Shown piece after piece: positions 33,001-42,406 of a stretch of 64,000 nt of DNA; positions within the stretch are counted from its first letter, which is position 1, and the number at the start of each line of letters is the position of its first letter. Source of the stretch: Eukaryota sp. TZLM1-RC (Eukaryota; Metamonada: BaSk clade); assembly GCA_040285825.1 (NCBI GenBank), contig JAUPSS010000001.1:3224001-3288000 (forward strand), in the 5' to 3' direction. A program made the translations under genes and the position numbers. The notes beneath the pieces were generated by a model, which made no database searches, was not told the origin of the DNA, and worked only from the letters and a program-made list of their open reading frames with translations.

Positions 33001-34528
33001 AAAACGTTTTTAGCAGTAGCAGCAGCACCAATCGTCCTAGTTCCACTACCACCAGAATTACCAGCAGCAAAGACAACCAAAGCTTCTCTATTATTGTACA
33101 CAAATCGATCCCAAAGCGCAGAGTCACTAGTGTAAGGAGAAGTAGCTAATCTAGATCCCCAAGAATTAGAAATAATACGAGAGCCGACAGAATAGGCAGG
33201 TTCTAGCCATCTACCAATCAAATCACGTGGGATTGATAACCCATTTGATGGGGGTCGATTGGTATCAATAATGATTACTTTGGAATCGGGAGCTACACCG
33301 TGAGCAGAATTCCACAAGTTATTACCAATAGATTTCCCTGCAACCGTACCAGTCACGTGAGTTCCATGATTGATGACGTCAGCACCATCCCCCAACTCGT
33401 CATCATAAAAAACCACTTTCCGATGTTTTGAACCCCTAGCACGTGATATTGATGACCGAAGGTTTCCCTTTTCAATTATATTATTTTCATCTTTAAAAAA
33501 ACAATGATTTGTATCAACTCCACTATCAATTACTGTTACAATTTCATTATTGCCAGTAATTCCTTTTGCTGCAAACGGAAAATATTGGGGTTGTGAAGAG
33601 CGCTCTTCATTAGGACAAATGGAACCAGAAACAGGGGAGGGACCATTTGAATTACCTTCAATTAAAGCAGAAGCATGGCAGTTTGAAGGTTCATATTCTA
33701 CATGTGGGTCTATCCATGTAACATTAGAATGAGAAGCTATACCATTAAGTATATCAGAAAAAGATGAACAAAAGCTGAAAACTAAAGAATTTTCAGAATG
33801 GTCAAGTAAAGTCAACTCAGAGGTTCCAGTGAGTAAATAGAGTTGAGAAAGAGTGCCATTAAGGTTGGAAATTGGAGAGATAAGTTCCACGTTAATAGAA
33901 AGACAGTCTTCATTAAAGTCTAAAAGTTGAGGGTCGAGTTTGAGGTTAGGGGTAAGGAAAGCAGAGACAAGGTGGTTACGGGAGAGGTAAGAGTAGAACT
34001 CTTCAGCAGAAAGGACCTTCACGAGCTGTTTTCCGGCAGATATAAAGTCACCAAGGAGAGCAGAACCTTTGGGAGGAGGGTCTATGTCCTTAGTTGAAGA
34101 CTTCCAGTCAATAACAAGCAGTTCTCCGTTAGAGGAGGAAGAACCAAAGGGTGTAGAGACGGAAGAGTCAAATTCAAGGTTTCCGGACCTCAAGTGGGCT
34201 GAAACGTATAAACAGAGTAGGAGAGAGACACAGAGTAAACGTTGCATTAGGGAAAAATGAACAATACTGAATACGCAGAAAATTTAAACATCATGAACCA
34301 GTGAAAACTAACTAAGAACAGGCGCAAACAAGGCGATGTTGGAGAAGGAAGTCAAGTTTCTCACATGATGTTGTCGTTGAGCAAGAGAGGGGAAGATCGA
34401 TTGATAAAGGTTTGTAAATCATTTCGATCAATGAATCATTGTTGGACCGATATTCTACGGACAACAACTCTGTCCACTTACTCCTTCACTTATGCCTCGT
34501 TCCCGCTCCGCTAGGAGGTCTCGACGAT
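30100..34528 (-). repeat. Left arm of a ~4.4-kb inverted duplication
   Basis: This arm is the reverse complement of 37181-41605. It contains the whole subtilisin-like gene, its 5' flank and the first 12 codons of the divergent neighbour gene. The coding part is about 99% identical between arms by eye. The last ~350 bp (30100-30440) is clearly more diverged, with several indels. Confidence 0.92.
30450..34247 (-). CDS. Membrane-anchored subtilisin-like serine protease (S8), copy 1
   Basis: The 1265-residue protein starts with a signal peptide (MQRLLCVSLLLCLYVSA). The S8 catalytic domain spans about 230-580. The triad is Asp241 (VIDSGVDTNH), His294 (NHGTHVTGTVAG) and Ser500 (GTSMAAPTVAG), with oxyanion Asn397 (AAGNSGG). 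A jelly-roll-like P domain follows (about 585-690), then two EGF-like modules (about 694-752, CPDNCNNNGQC and CPNSCSNQGKC). Two similar ~110-residue CUB-like repeats each contain ADCTW or DDCTW, ELNLTNV and a C-terminal CxxRISSxxCRN. One transmembrane helix lies near 1208-1231, with a short Cys-rich cytoplasmic tail. It is predicted to be a type I surface or vacuolar protease. Many Asn-x-Ser/Thr sites fit glycosylation. The second copy lies inverted at 37463-41260. Confidence 0.9.
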   Translation of the reverse strand: MQRLLCVSLLLCLYVSAHLRSGNLEFDSSVSTPFGSSSSNGELLVIDWKSSTKDIDPPPKGSALLGDFISAGKQLVKVLSAEEFYSYLSRNHLVSAFLTPNLKLDPQLLDFNEDCLSINVELISPISNLNGTLSQLYLLTGTSELTLLDHSENSLVFSFCSSFSDILNGIASHSNVTWIDPHVEYEPSNCHASALIEGNSNGPSPVSGSICPNEERSSQPQYFPFAAKGITGNNEIVTVIDSGVDTNHCFFKDENNIIEKGNLRSSISRARGSKHRKVVFYDDELGDGADVINHGTHVTGTVAGKSIGNNLWNSAHGVAPDSKVIIIDTNRPPSNGLSIPRDLIGRWLEPAYSVGSRIISNSWGSRLATSPYTSDSALWDRFVYNNREALVVFAAGNSGGSGTRTIGAAATAKNVLTVGASITSRNGVSGTCAVSSSICRSFGIWNSPEERANENVVASFSSRGFTDYGGIKPDVVSTGLPLTSANPGTNCGVIMKAGTSMAAPTVAGAAALLREYLNNNDIKPTASLLRSLIIGSAVPLNDNNGKVNWGNNKWVDLDEAPSSVYGYGRVNLKPLFESVVVSNEDYEISNSNPIKSHCFKTNSNGKVIVTLAWTDPQAFAGCQDCIINPLELIILDSSGKEISNLNKPFRHSTSDRLIIPSAAGNYQILIKGNGLSSSQTYSLSVIGDVDLIDCDSCPDNCNNNGQCLNGICKCNSGNLLNCGESCPNSCSNQGKCINGFCSCEFPFFGHDCSLYHAIGDNAVTVRDLDYHELPLIKGISHYKPGIDVVWRVLNPSGLDLKLNVANINLAEGHYLSIYSESGSTRTLISTIKDGNDQIFTISTNIRVVFTANSQGFSKGFDLFLGNSPKPQPKPTNCKEKTIFEKEKDSFGVEGKADCTWELPLLENNLVELNLTNVFLKSGDLIDVNWKWNNHKLRLARISSSTERRVFHSLYPLSVHFVSSNNDSTFSASFNNIHRDLCPKRISSQYCRNYLNDSEKENSICSGKVDLAGNSGKFKGVTGDDDCTWTFSLENNAVFELNLTNVVIPSNSNGIDVLWKWGNHALLFERIRTSTSLRILHSVFPLSISIPSNNKGISFDSSFRNFDRTKCPSRIPSHHCRNALSIASASFSQRRNQLVVVFSDSIISRRISIDCGLVFEGVKGQCFVEGNEVTANLESPLSNSSVALVQNDLWQAAVLDVNVVDDSISFSLFVVFGFGVLIVLVALAVYFCRKPSPKPVIVDPPHTDVSCHRYMCKSMNRCFCSV

Positions 34529-34530
34529 AA
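34492..34530 (+). pseudogene. 5' stub of the two-span membrane protein gene, cut at the duplication breakpoint
   Basis: The 12 codons MPRSRSARRSRR from 34492 equal the start of the intact gene that begins at 37217 on the minus strand. Directly after them a TAA follows and all similarity ends. The stub marks the inner breakpoint of the inverted duplication. Any transcript from the duplicated divergent promoter would make only a 12-residue peptide. Confidence 0.85.
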
Positions 34531-34624
34531 CTATACTGATGAGATTCGCCTAAATTGTTTTTAAAACTAGTTTGTACAGGTGTTTATTGATCTTTTTTGT
34601 GTATTAATACAACGTTTGTCTCAT

Positions 34625-35497
34625 CTAGAACAAATAACGCCATTCACTGACCCTGTTCACTTTGAATCTCCATCTCCAGTAATTTATACTCATGGTGGTT
34701 TCATGAAGTCCAATAGAGTCTAGATATTGAGCTACACAGAAACTTTTTGAAAAAAGTTTCGTTCTCTCAAAACTGTAATCATAATCACATACAGCAGGAA
34801 GGAACCATGCTTTCAAGTCGTTTCTGGATATAAAGAACACCTGGAGAAAAACCGTGAGGATCAGCAATCGTGTCACCAAAGACAATGAAACTCTTAGAAC
34901 ATCAAAACAGAGGAACAACAGGGTCCACAAGAATCCCATTAACAAACTTATAAGTGGAAACATCAATACTGAGATTGAGAGAACAGTGAACAGGACGTAT
35001 TTCGCAAGTGTAATAATAATATTGATTGGAATGAACAAACAGCGGGGAACAGGTTTGTGAGGAAACACTAGAGCCCAACCATGGTTATAGTCTCTGAAAA
35101 ACTCCAGCTTGTGGGCAAAATGAGAAGTAATAACCTTAAATGGTGCCAGTAGGGCAATCTTCACTCCAAAGATACGATATCCCTTTGAGATTCCTGATGG
35201 GTTACTACCACAGTGGTGAAGAGTAGCTCGGAACAACACCATCCAAATCAGAATAAAGGGAGCGATCAGGGCATATTTAAGCGAATTGTTGCAATGTATG
35301 CTGAATTCAGCATGATCAGGAGCAAAGAGGTGCTCTAAACAGTGATAAATAGATGATGAGTGTGGGTTCACTGTGTTCACTGTGTTAGAGTTGGGACGGC
35401 TTTGTGTTTCTATGGGAGTAATGATGATTTCTGTCATGGTGAGGTTCCAAGAAACACCTCCTTTGTCTTGCAAGAACCAAATTAAAACAGTGATCAT
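34625..35497 (-). CDS. Multi-pass membrane protein, unknown function
   Basis: An ORF of about 290 residues starts at the ATG at 35497 (MITVLIWFLQDKG); the frame is open for five more codons upstream without an ATG. Hydrophobic segments include YALIAPFILIWMVLF, a long paired stretch (LAKYVLFTVLSISVLMFP and LLMGFLWTLLFL) and LVTRLLILTVFLQVFF, so at least four spans are likely. Between the first and second spans lies a Cys/His-containing loop (CLEHLFAPDHAEFSIHC). No family is recognised. An upstream exon is possible, because a strong pyrimidine tract plus AG (cctttttttcag on the minus strand) lies about 50 bases before the ATG. Part of the gene recurs at the window end (63918-64000). Confidence 0.6.
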   Translation of the reverse strand: MITVLIWFLQDKGGVSWNLTMTEIIITPIETQSRPNSNTVNTVNPHSSSIYHCLEHLFAPDHAEFSIHCNNSLKYALIAPFILIWMVLFRATLHHCGSNPSGISKGYRIFGVKIALLAPFKVITSHFAHKLEFFRDYNHGWALVFPHKPVPRCLFIPINIIITLAKYVLFTVLSISVLMFPLISLLMGFLWTLLFLCFDVLRVSLSLVTRLLILTVFLQVFFISRNDLKAWFLPAVCDYDYSFERTKLFSKSFCVAQYLDSIGLHETTMSINYWRWRFKVNRVSEWRYLF

Positions 35498-35625
35498 AAT
35501 CCCCAGAAGCACTGTCTACAGTATGATTTTTGAAAAACTGAAAAAAAAGGAATATTCTCACTTAAATATTTTTTTATTTTTTTTTAATTTGTTCCAATGA
35601 GAAACTGAACAACAAAATTAAAACT

Positions 35626-35877
35626 CTAAATCTTCATATCCCAAATCAGCCAAGAAGAATTGACTGGAAGTTTTTCTTTCATAAAAACGAACAAGAGATA
35701 ATAAAGCATAAGACAATAACGGGACAACGTCTTTAAAAATTGAAAATACAATTCTGTTCTGCCAAAACATTTTGTCAAAAATTCTTCCTGTATGTCAATT
35801 TCAACAAAATCATCTAAGAAAGATAAAGCAATTGGTCCAAGCGTGCCATGTGGGAAGAACGCACATGGACAAATCAC
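35626..35877 (-). mobile_element. Family C retroelement 3' fragment
   Basis: Minus-strand codons read PHGTLGPIALSFLDDFVE and then, after a frame change, the QNRIVFSI-type terminal block ending in a GYEDLEF-like tail. Only about 85 codons remain, inserted 3' of the membrane protein gene's neighbour. Confidence 0.65.
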
Positions 35878-36239
35878 CTCTTGACTAACTTCTGTCCTCG
35901 AATTGGGGTGTTTTCATCTAGATTTTGAAAAAACTATAACTTATGTTACTGTTGTTGTTCATTGCTCTTTGTTTCATGCTACTAATCAATTCTCTTCAAC
36001 AACTATTTTGCTCTTCTGAAACTTTTTCTAAACCAGAAGACATCTAGTAGATTAAATTTGTTTTAGTTAATAAGCTCAATTTTATTACTCAACAACATTA
36101 AAACAATACAGTGATTCATGAAGATATTTTTTATAATCTCACCGTACACGTTATTCGTCATTTATCGGGCGCTCTACTTGGGAGAATACAGTGATTGAAT
36201 GATAAATAAAATAATAAACTGAATTAATAAATTTACAGG
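35878..36239. other. Intergenic, no gene recognised
   Basis: AT-rich sequence lies between a retroelement fragment and the 3' end of the three-exon gene. No open frame or RNA gene is convincing. Confidence 0.5.
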
Positions 36240-37217
36240 TCAAATTGAGTTAGAACGCTGGCAACAAGTCTTAATCAAAAAGAAGAAAGCTACCAAAGGC
36301 ATGCACAAGAAAATTATAATAGCCCAATTCAATAGCCGAAATCCCCAATCACGTAACGAATCATCACTGAAATAAGAAACAGAAGGACAAAACAAACTCT
36401 GAGCGGGAAAATGAAACAAACCAATCTGTCCCAATACTTGGTTCATTACCACCTTGCAGTATCCACGTGGCCTGGTCATATTCGTCACGTGAGATGGCAC
36501 AATTTTGATCCAGAGAATTACAGAAAAAAGTACACTGTTCCAAATCATGAACAAACAACTCGAATATCATGCACAGAGTGGATTCCTGAACAACACCTTG
36601 TCTAGAGTGAGAATGAATTCAAAGTAGCGGATCACTTACCGTGCATTGTGGAGAACCATGTTAAAGTGTGGCATGGACTCATGAAGCGTAAATGATAGAG
36701 GAACCTCACAGTCTGTTTCCCTGCAATGGTAGAGTGGTTCAAAACTTTCTTGATCTTTCCAATTGTTATACTCTCTTAAGTTTGGGAATAAAATGAGGTT
36801 GCTGAAAACAGGATCAAAGGTGGCGTTTATTTGACTGCCTTCGTTAAGGTAAAACCGATAGCGAGACTCTGCTCCTGAACCCAGGTACACATAATGACAA
36901 GCCTGGAAGCTGGGCCATTGAACAAGATGTGGAGTTGAGGGACAAGACCAGAGAGTTGCATTAGTGGTAGTGGATTGTTGCATTTCCAAATTTTCTTCAA
37001 AGCTAATGTCCAAAACTTGAGTTGTGTAATCAAAAGCAACTAGAGTAACGCCTGAATGATTGTAAGCATGAAGAAACAACAAAACACCTCCAGCAAGAAA
37101 CATGAGAAAAGGAATGACAGGTACAAGTTTAAGAGGACCTGGTAAATCGCCTCCCCCACCAAACTCCCCTAAAGAGAAAGATCGTCGAGACCTCCTAGCG
37201 GAGCGGGAACGAGGCAT
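36240..37217 (-). CDS. Two-span membrane protein with luminal domain, unknown function (two short introns)
   Basis: Three exons join in phase: 37217-36640, 36601-36398 and 36366-36240, giving 302 residues. Intron 1 is 38 nt (36602-36639, gtaagtgatcc...cactctag) and intron 2 is 31 nt (36367-36397, gtttgt...ttatttcag). The N-terminus is Arg/Ser-rich (MPRSRSARRSRRSFSLGEFG). Span 1 is VIPFLMFLAGGVLLFLHAY and span 2 is LNWAIIIFLCMPLVAFFFLI near the C-terminus. Between them sits a ~210-residue domain with paired Cys (FQACHYVYLG, HCRETDCEVP, CTFFCNSLDQNC). The topology suggests a luminal or extracellular domain with both ends cytosolic. No family is assigned. It is divergent from protease copy 2 and shares its promoter region. 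Confidence 0.75.
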
Positions 37218-37462
37218 AAGTGAAGGAGTAAGTGGACAGAGTTGTTGTCCGTAGAATATCGGTCCAACAATGATTCATTGATCGAAATGATTTACAAACC
37301 TTTATCAATCGATCTTCCCCTCTCTTGCTCAACGACAACATCATGTGAGAAACTTGACTTCCTTCTCCAACATCGCCTTGTTTGCGCCTGTTCTTAGTTA
37401 GTTTTCACTGGTTCATGATGTTTAAATTTTCTGCGTATTCAGTATTGTTCATTTTTTCCCTA
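37218..37462. promoter_or_regulatory. Shared divergent promoter region
   Basis: The 245 bases lie between the start codons of the minus-strand membrane protein gene and protease copy 2. The same block, including the protease 5' flank, is duplicated at 34248-34491. It holds a partly self-complementary stretch (gattcattgatcgaaatgat). No TATA box is clear. The role is inferred from position and conservation in both arms. Confidence 0.5.
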
Positions 37463-40400
37463 ATGCAACGTTTACTCTGTGTCTCTCTCCTACTCTGTTT
37501 ATACGTTTCAGCCCACTTGAGGTCCGGAAACCTTGAATTTGACTCTTCTGTCTCTACACCCTTTGGTTCTTCCTCTTCTAACGGAGAACTTCTTGTTATT
37601 GACTGGAAGTCTTCAACTAAGGACATAGACCCTCCTCCCAAAGGTTCTGCTCTCCTTGGTGACTTTATATCTGCCGGAAAACAGCTCGTAAAGGTCCTTT
37701 CTGCTGAAGAGTTCTACTCTTACCTCTCCCGTAACCACCTTGTCTCTGCTTTCCTTACCCCTAACCTCAAACTCGACCCTCAACTTTTAGACTTTAATGA
37801 AGACTGTCTTTCTATTAACGTGGAACTTATCTCTCCAATTTCCAACCTTAATGGCACTCTTTCTCAACTCTATTTACTCACTGGAACCTCTGAGTTGACT
37901 TTACTTGACCATTCTGAAAATTCTTTAGTTTTCAGTTTTTGTTCATCTTTTTCTGATATACTTAATGGTATAGCTTCTCATTCTAATGTTACATGGATAG
38001 ACCCACATGTAGAATATGAACCTTCAAACTGCCATGCTTCTGCTTTAATTGAAGGTAATTCAAATGGTCCCTCCCCTGTTTCTGGTTCCAATTGTCCTAA
38101 TGAAGAGCGCTCTTCACAACCCCAATATTTTCCGTTTGCAGCAAAAGGAATTACTGGCAATAATGAAATTGTAACAGTAATTGATAGTGGAGTTGATACA
38201 AATCATTGTTTTTTTAAAGATGAAAATAATATAATTGAAAAGGGAAACCTTCGGTCATCAATATCACGTGCTAGGGGTTCAAAACATCGGAAAGTGGTTT
38301 TTTATGATGACGAGTTAGGGGATGGTGCTGACGTCATCAATCATGGAACTCACGTGACTGGTACGGTTGCAGGGAAATCTATTGGTAATAACTTGTGGAA
38401 TTCTGCTCACGGTGTAGCTCCCGATTCCAAAGTAATCATTATTGATACCAATCGACCCCCATCAAATGGGTTATCAATCCCACGTGATTTGATTGGTAGA
38501 TGGCTAGAACCTGCCTATTCTGTCGGCTCTCGTATTATTTCTAATTCTTGGGGATCTAGATTAGCTACTTCTCCTTACACTAGTGACTCTGCGCTTTGGG
38601 ATCGATTTGTGTACAATAATAGAGAAGCTTTGGTTGTCTTTGCTGCTGGTAATTCTGGTGGTAGTGGAACTAGGACGATTGGTGCTGCTGCTACTGCTAA
38701 AAACGTTTTAACAGTTGGAGCTAGTATTACCTCTAGAAATGGGGTTTCTGGAACTTGTGCTGTTTCTAGTAGCATTTGCAGATCTTTTGGTATTTGGAAT
38801 AGTCCAGAAGAAAGAGCAAATGAAAATGTAGTTGCATCTTTCTCTTCAAGGGGATTCACTGATTATGGGGGTATTAAACCTGATGTGGTTTCCACGGGAC
38901 TTCCCTTGACTTCTGCCAATCCAGGAACTAATTGTGGGGTAATAATGAAAGCTGGTACTTCAATGGCAGCACCCACAGTTGCTGGAGCTGCGGCTTTATT
39001 AAGGGAATATTTAAATAATAATGATATCAAACCCACTGCTTCTTTATTAAGAAGTCTAATTATAGGTTCTGCTGTCCCTTTAAATGATAATAGTGGTAAA
39101 GTTAATTGGGGTAATAACAAGTGGGTAGACTTGGATGAAGCTCCCTCCTCTGTTTATGGTTATGGCAGGGTTAATTTAAAACCTTTATTCGAATCTGTTG
39201 TGGTTTCTAATGAAGATCATGAAATTTCTAATTCAAATCCTATTAAATCACATTGTTTTAAAACTAATTCTAATGGTAAAGTTATTGTTACCTTAGCTTG
39301 GACAGACCCCCAAGCTTTTGCAGGTTGTCAGGATTGTATAATTAATCCCTTAGAATTAATTATTTTGGATTCTTCAGGAAAAGAAATTTCTAATTTGAAT
39401 AAGCCATTTAGACATTCCACTTCTGATAGATTAATTATTCCTTCAGCAGCTGGTAATTATCAAATTTTAATTAAGGGAAATGGCTTATCTTCGAGTCAAA
39501 CTTATTCCTTATCAGTGATTGGTGACGTGGATTTGATTGATTGCGATTCTTGTCCTGATAATTGTAATAATAATGGCCAATGTTTAAACGGAATTTGTAA
39601 ATGTAATTCAGGAAATTTACTTAATTGTGGTGAATCTTGTCCTAATTCTTGTTCTAATCAAGGTAAATGTATTAATGGTTTTTGTTCTTGTGAATTTCCC
39701 TTTTTTGGTCATGATTGCTCCTTATACCACGCTATTGGGGATAATGCGGTTACTATTAGAGATCTTGATTACCACGAATTACCATTAATTAAGGGAATTT
39801 CTAATTATAAGCCAGGAATAGATGTGGTTTGGAGGGTTTTGAATCCTTCAGGACTTGATTTAAAACTAAATATTGCCAATATAAATCTTGCAGAAGGGCA
39901 TTATCTTTCTATTTATTCCGAATCTGGCTCTACAAGAACTTTAATTAGCACAATTAAAGATGGAAATGACCAAATTTTCACTATTTCCACCAATATTAGA
40001 GTTGTTTTTACTGCAAATTCTCAAGGTTTTTCTAAGGGTTTTGATTTGTTCCTTGGAAATTCCCCTAAACCCCAACCGAAACCTACTTATTGTAAGGAAA
40101 AAACCATTATTGAGAAGGAAAAGGATTCTTTTGGTGTAGAGGGAAAAGCTGATTGTACTTGGCAATTACCTTTATTAGAAAACAATTTAGTTGAATTAAA
40201 TTTAACAAATGTTTTCCTTAAAAGTGGTGATTTAATTGATGTTAATTGGAAATGGAACAATCACAAGTTAAGACTTGCCAGAATCTCTTCATCAACAGAA
40301 CGTCGAGTCTTCCATTCTTTGTACCCTCTTTCTGTGCACTTTGTCTCTTCGAATAATGACTCAACTTTTTCAGCAAGTTTTAACAATATTCATAGAGATT

Positions 40401-41260
40401 TGTGTCCAAAAAGAATTAGTTCTCAATATTGTAGAAATTATTTAAATGATTCAGAAAAAGAAAATTCTATTTGCAGTGGTAAAGTTGATTTAGCTGGTAA
40501 TTCTGGAAAATTTAAAGGCGTCACTGGTGATGATGACTGCACTTGGACCTTACCTTTAGAAATTAATGCTGTTTTTGAATTAAATCTAACAAATGTGGTA
40601 ATTCCAAGTAATTCAAATGGAATTGATGTACTTTGGAAATGGGGTAATCATGCTTTATTATTTGAAAGAATTAGAACAAGTACTTCTTTAAGAATTCTTC
40701 ATTCAGTTTTCCCATTATCTATATCAATTCCTTCAAATAACAAGGGAATTTCTTTTGATTCAAGCTTTAGAAACTTTGATAGAACCAAATGTCCCTCAAG
40801 AATTCCATCTCATCATTGCAGGAATGCCTTGTCAATAGCTAGCGCCTCATTCAACCAAAGAAGAAATCAACTTGTGGTTGTTTTCTCGGATTCAATTATA
40901 TCCAGGAAAATTAGTATTGACTGTGGATTAGTTTTTGAAGGTGTAAAAGGTCAATGTTTTGTAGAAGGAAATGAAGTAACTGCTAACTTGGAGTCTCCAC
41001 TTTCTAATTCCAGTGTTGCTTTGGTTCAAAATGATTTATGGCAAGCTGCGGTTTTAGATGTAAATGTAGTTGACGATAGCATCAGTTTTTCTTTGTTTGT
41101 GGTATTTGGTTTTGGCGTATTGATTGTTCTTGTAGCTCTAGCTGTCTATTTTTGCAGAAAGCCAAGCCCGAAACCAGTAATAGTTGATCCTCCCCATGGT
41201 GATGTTAGTTGCCATCGTTTTATGTGTAAATCCATGAATAGATGTTTTTGTAGCGTTTAG
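37463..41260 (+). CDS. Membrane-anchored subtilisin-like serine protease (S8), copy 2
   Basis: It is 1265 residues, with the same domain order and catalytic residues as copy 1 (Asp241, His294, Asn397, Ser500). Differences seen by eye are few: for example Ile210 to Asn, Asn543 to Ser, Tyr586 to His, several Val/Ile changes around the CUB-like region, and Thr to Gly in the tail (DPPHGDVSCHRF). The frame is open 27 codons further upstream, but copy 1 has one T fewer in the run before the shared ATG, so the conserved start is MQRLLCVSL at 37463. TAG is followed at once by taaataaa, suggesting a very short 3' UTR. Confidence 0.9.
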   Translation: MQRLLCVSLLLCLYVSAHLRSGNLEFDSSVSTPFGSSSSNGELLVIDWKSSTKDIDPPPKGSALLGDFISAGKQLVKVLSAEEFYSYLSRNHLVSAFLTPNLKLDPQLLDFNEDCLSINVELISPISNLNGTLSQLYLLTGTSELTLLDHSENSLVFSFCSSFSDILNGIASHSNVTWIDPHVEYEPSNCHASALIEGNSNGPSPVSGSNCPNEERSSQPQYFPFAAKGITGNNEIVTVIDSGVDTNHCFFKDENNIIEKGNLRSSISRARGSKHRKVVFYDDELGDGADVINHGTHVTGTVAGKSIGNNLWNSAHGVAPDSKVIIIDTNRPPSNGLSIPRDLIGRWLEPAYSVGSRIISNSWGSRLATSPYTSDSALWDRFVYNNREALVVFAAGNSGGSGTRTIGAAATAKNVLTVGASITSRNGVSGTCAVSSSICRSFGIWNSPEERANENVVASFSSRGFTDYGGIKPDVVSTGLPLTSANPGTNCGVIMKAGTSMAAPTVAGAAALLREYLNNNDIKPTASLLRSLIIGSAVPLNDNSGKVNWGNNKWVDLDEAPSSVYGYGRVNLKPLFESVVVSNEDHEISNSNPIKSHCFKTNSNGKVIVTLAWTDPQAFAGCQDCIINPLELIILDSSGKEISNLNKPFRHSTSDRLIIPSAAGNYQILIKGNGLSSSQTYSLSVIGDVDLIDCDSCPDNCNNNGQCLNGICKCNSGNLLNCGESCPNSCSNQGKCINGFCSCEFPFFGHDCSLYHAIGDNAVTIRDLDYHELPLIKGISNYKPGIDVVWRVLNPSGLDLKLNIANINLAEGHYLSIYSESGSTRTLISTIKDGNDQIFTISTNIRVVFTANSQGFSKGFDLFLGNSPKPQPKPTYCKEKTIIEKEKDSFGVEGKADCTWQLPLLENNLVELNLTNVFLKSGDLIDVNWKWNNHKLRLARISSSTERRVFHSLYPLSVHFVSSNNDSTFSASFNNIHRDLCPKRISSQYCRNYLNDSEKENSICSGKVDLAGNSGKFKGVTGDDDCTWTLPLEINAVFELNLTNVVIPSNSNGIDVLWKWGNHALLFERIRTSTSLRILHSVFPLSISIPSNNKGISFDSSFRNFDRTKCPSRIPSHHCRNALSIASASFNQRRNQLVVVFSDSIISRKISIDCGLVFEGVKGQCFVEGNEVTANLESPLSNSSVALVQNDLWQAAVLDVNVVDDSISFSLFVVFGFGVLIVLVALAVYFCRKPSPKPVIVDPPHGDVSCHRFMCKSMNRCFCSV

Positions 41261-41722
41261 GTGTAAATAAATTTTGGTTTGTTTTTTTTGGTTTTTTGGA
41301 TGTTTTAAATTGTATTAATGAATGAAATCCTTTAATAATGAGTTCATTTTTGATGACGTGTTAATTGTTGATTGTCGGTTATTCTGGTGGAAAACCACCA
41401 GTCCTAACCTTGGCAGAGTGGAATTCATTCCACATTCTTGTTCCATTTCAGTTTCCACTTTGATTTTGGAAAAAAAATCTATCTCCTTCCAACTTCCTCT
41501 GGGGCGAAAAGAGAGTTGCCATCATTCATATATGTTCAGTTGGTACTGAGTATACTGCTGACAAGGTGTTTCCATTTCGAGTCCTATTTCTATAGAAATC
41601 ATTCCATTTCTGGTATGAGATGAAAAGGAATGAAATTGCGAAAATCCAAATCTTAATAAATATGAGTTTTGTGTATTAATTGGCATTATTTCAAACACCA
41701 AAATTGCATCTTCCCTGCACCA

Positions 41723-42406
41723 ATGGCCAATGAATGGCATGACTATGATTCAGTTTCTTCTGCACTTGCTGAGAACCTAACGGCAACCGATCTTTCTAAA
41801 AGACCAGGTCCGGGCGGGAGCACCTTAACCTACCTTGAAGGGTGGAAAGTTGTACGCAAAGCCAATGAAATATTTGGCTTTGATGGATGGACTACTGAAG
41901 TTCGCAATATCGAAGTTGATTACATTGACGAAAATAATGGCCGCTTCTCTTGTGGTGTTTCTGCCCTTCTGCGTGTAGCCCTGAAAACTGGTTCATATCA
42001 CGAGGACATTGGTTACGGTACTGCTGAATCCCAGAGAAGCCGTGGAAGTGCTCTGAGTCTCGCCAAGAAGGAAGCCATTACTGACGGAGTAAAGAGGGCA
42101 CTCCGTTATTTTGGCAGTGCACTGGGAAACTCTGTTTATGATAAAGATCATATTAAAGATGTGTGGAGGGCTCCTCAGGCCATGACTTTCTCTAAATGTG
42201 AACCAAGTACAAATACAAATGGGAATACAGATGCCAATATCACTTCAAACCCCAATAGCAATTTAAATGTAAATTCAAATATTCATAAGAGTTTAGCAAA
42301 GGTAAAACCACAAGATTTAGATAGCAATACTGAAAGACTTCGCTTGGATCGAGCTTTGAGACCAAAACCAAGCCTAAATGCACCGTTAATGAAACTTCCA
42401 AGGTAA
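41723..42406 (+). CDS. RAD52: RAD52-type single-strand annealing protein
   Basis: The 227-residue protein carries the conserved N-terminal Rad52/22 DNA-binding and ring-forming domain (about residues 30-150). Landmarks are PGGSTLTYLEGWKVVRKANE, FGFDGWTTEV, IGYGTAESQRSRGSALSLAK and GVKRALRYFGSALGNSVYDK. Rad52 binds ssDNA, promotes annealing and, in yeast, loads Rad51. The protein is much shorter than fungal or animal Rad52 (about 420-470), ending soon after an Asn-rich linker. It thus lacks most of the C-terminal RPA/Rad51-binding part, as do Rad59-like forms. The start MANEWHD is chosen because the domain begins close behind it; the frame is open 18 codons upstream without similarity. Confidence 0.88.
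   Translation: MANEWHDYDSVSSALAENLTATDLSKRPGPGGSTLTYLEGWKVVRKANEIFGFDGWTTEVRNIEVDYIDENNGRFSCGVSALLRVALKTGSYHEDIGYGTAESQRSRGSALSLAKKEAITDGVKRALRYFGSALGNSVYDKDHIKDVWRAPQAMTFSKCEPSTNTNGNTDANITSNPNSNLNVNSNIHKSLAKVKPQDLDSNTERLRLDRALRPKPSLNAPLMKLPR

Larger units (their letters stand above)
37181..41605 (+). repeat. Right arm of the ~4.4-kb inverted duplication
   Basis: It mirrors 30100-34528. The inner edge lies within codon 13 of the two-span membrane protein gene, which is complete on this side, so this arm carries the original junction and the left arm the derived one. The outer edge fades near 41605. Confidence 0.92.

Noticed and set aside
36240-37217. Assignment to the TMEM43 family
   Set aside because: Two membrane spans and a luminal domain look superficially alike, but I could not match conserved blocks, so the gene is left as unknown.
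37382-37462. Upstream 27-codon extension of protease copy 2
   Set aside because: Copy 1 has one T fewer in the preceding run, which breaks this extension, and a classical signal peptide starts at the shared ATG at 37463.
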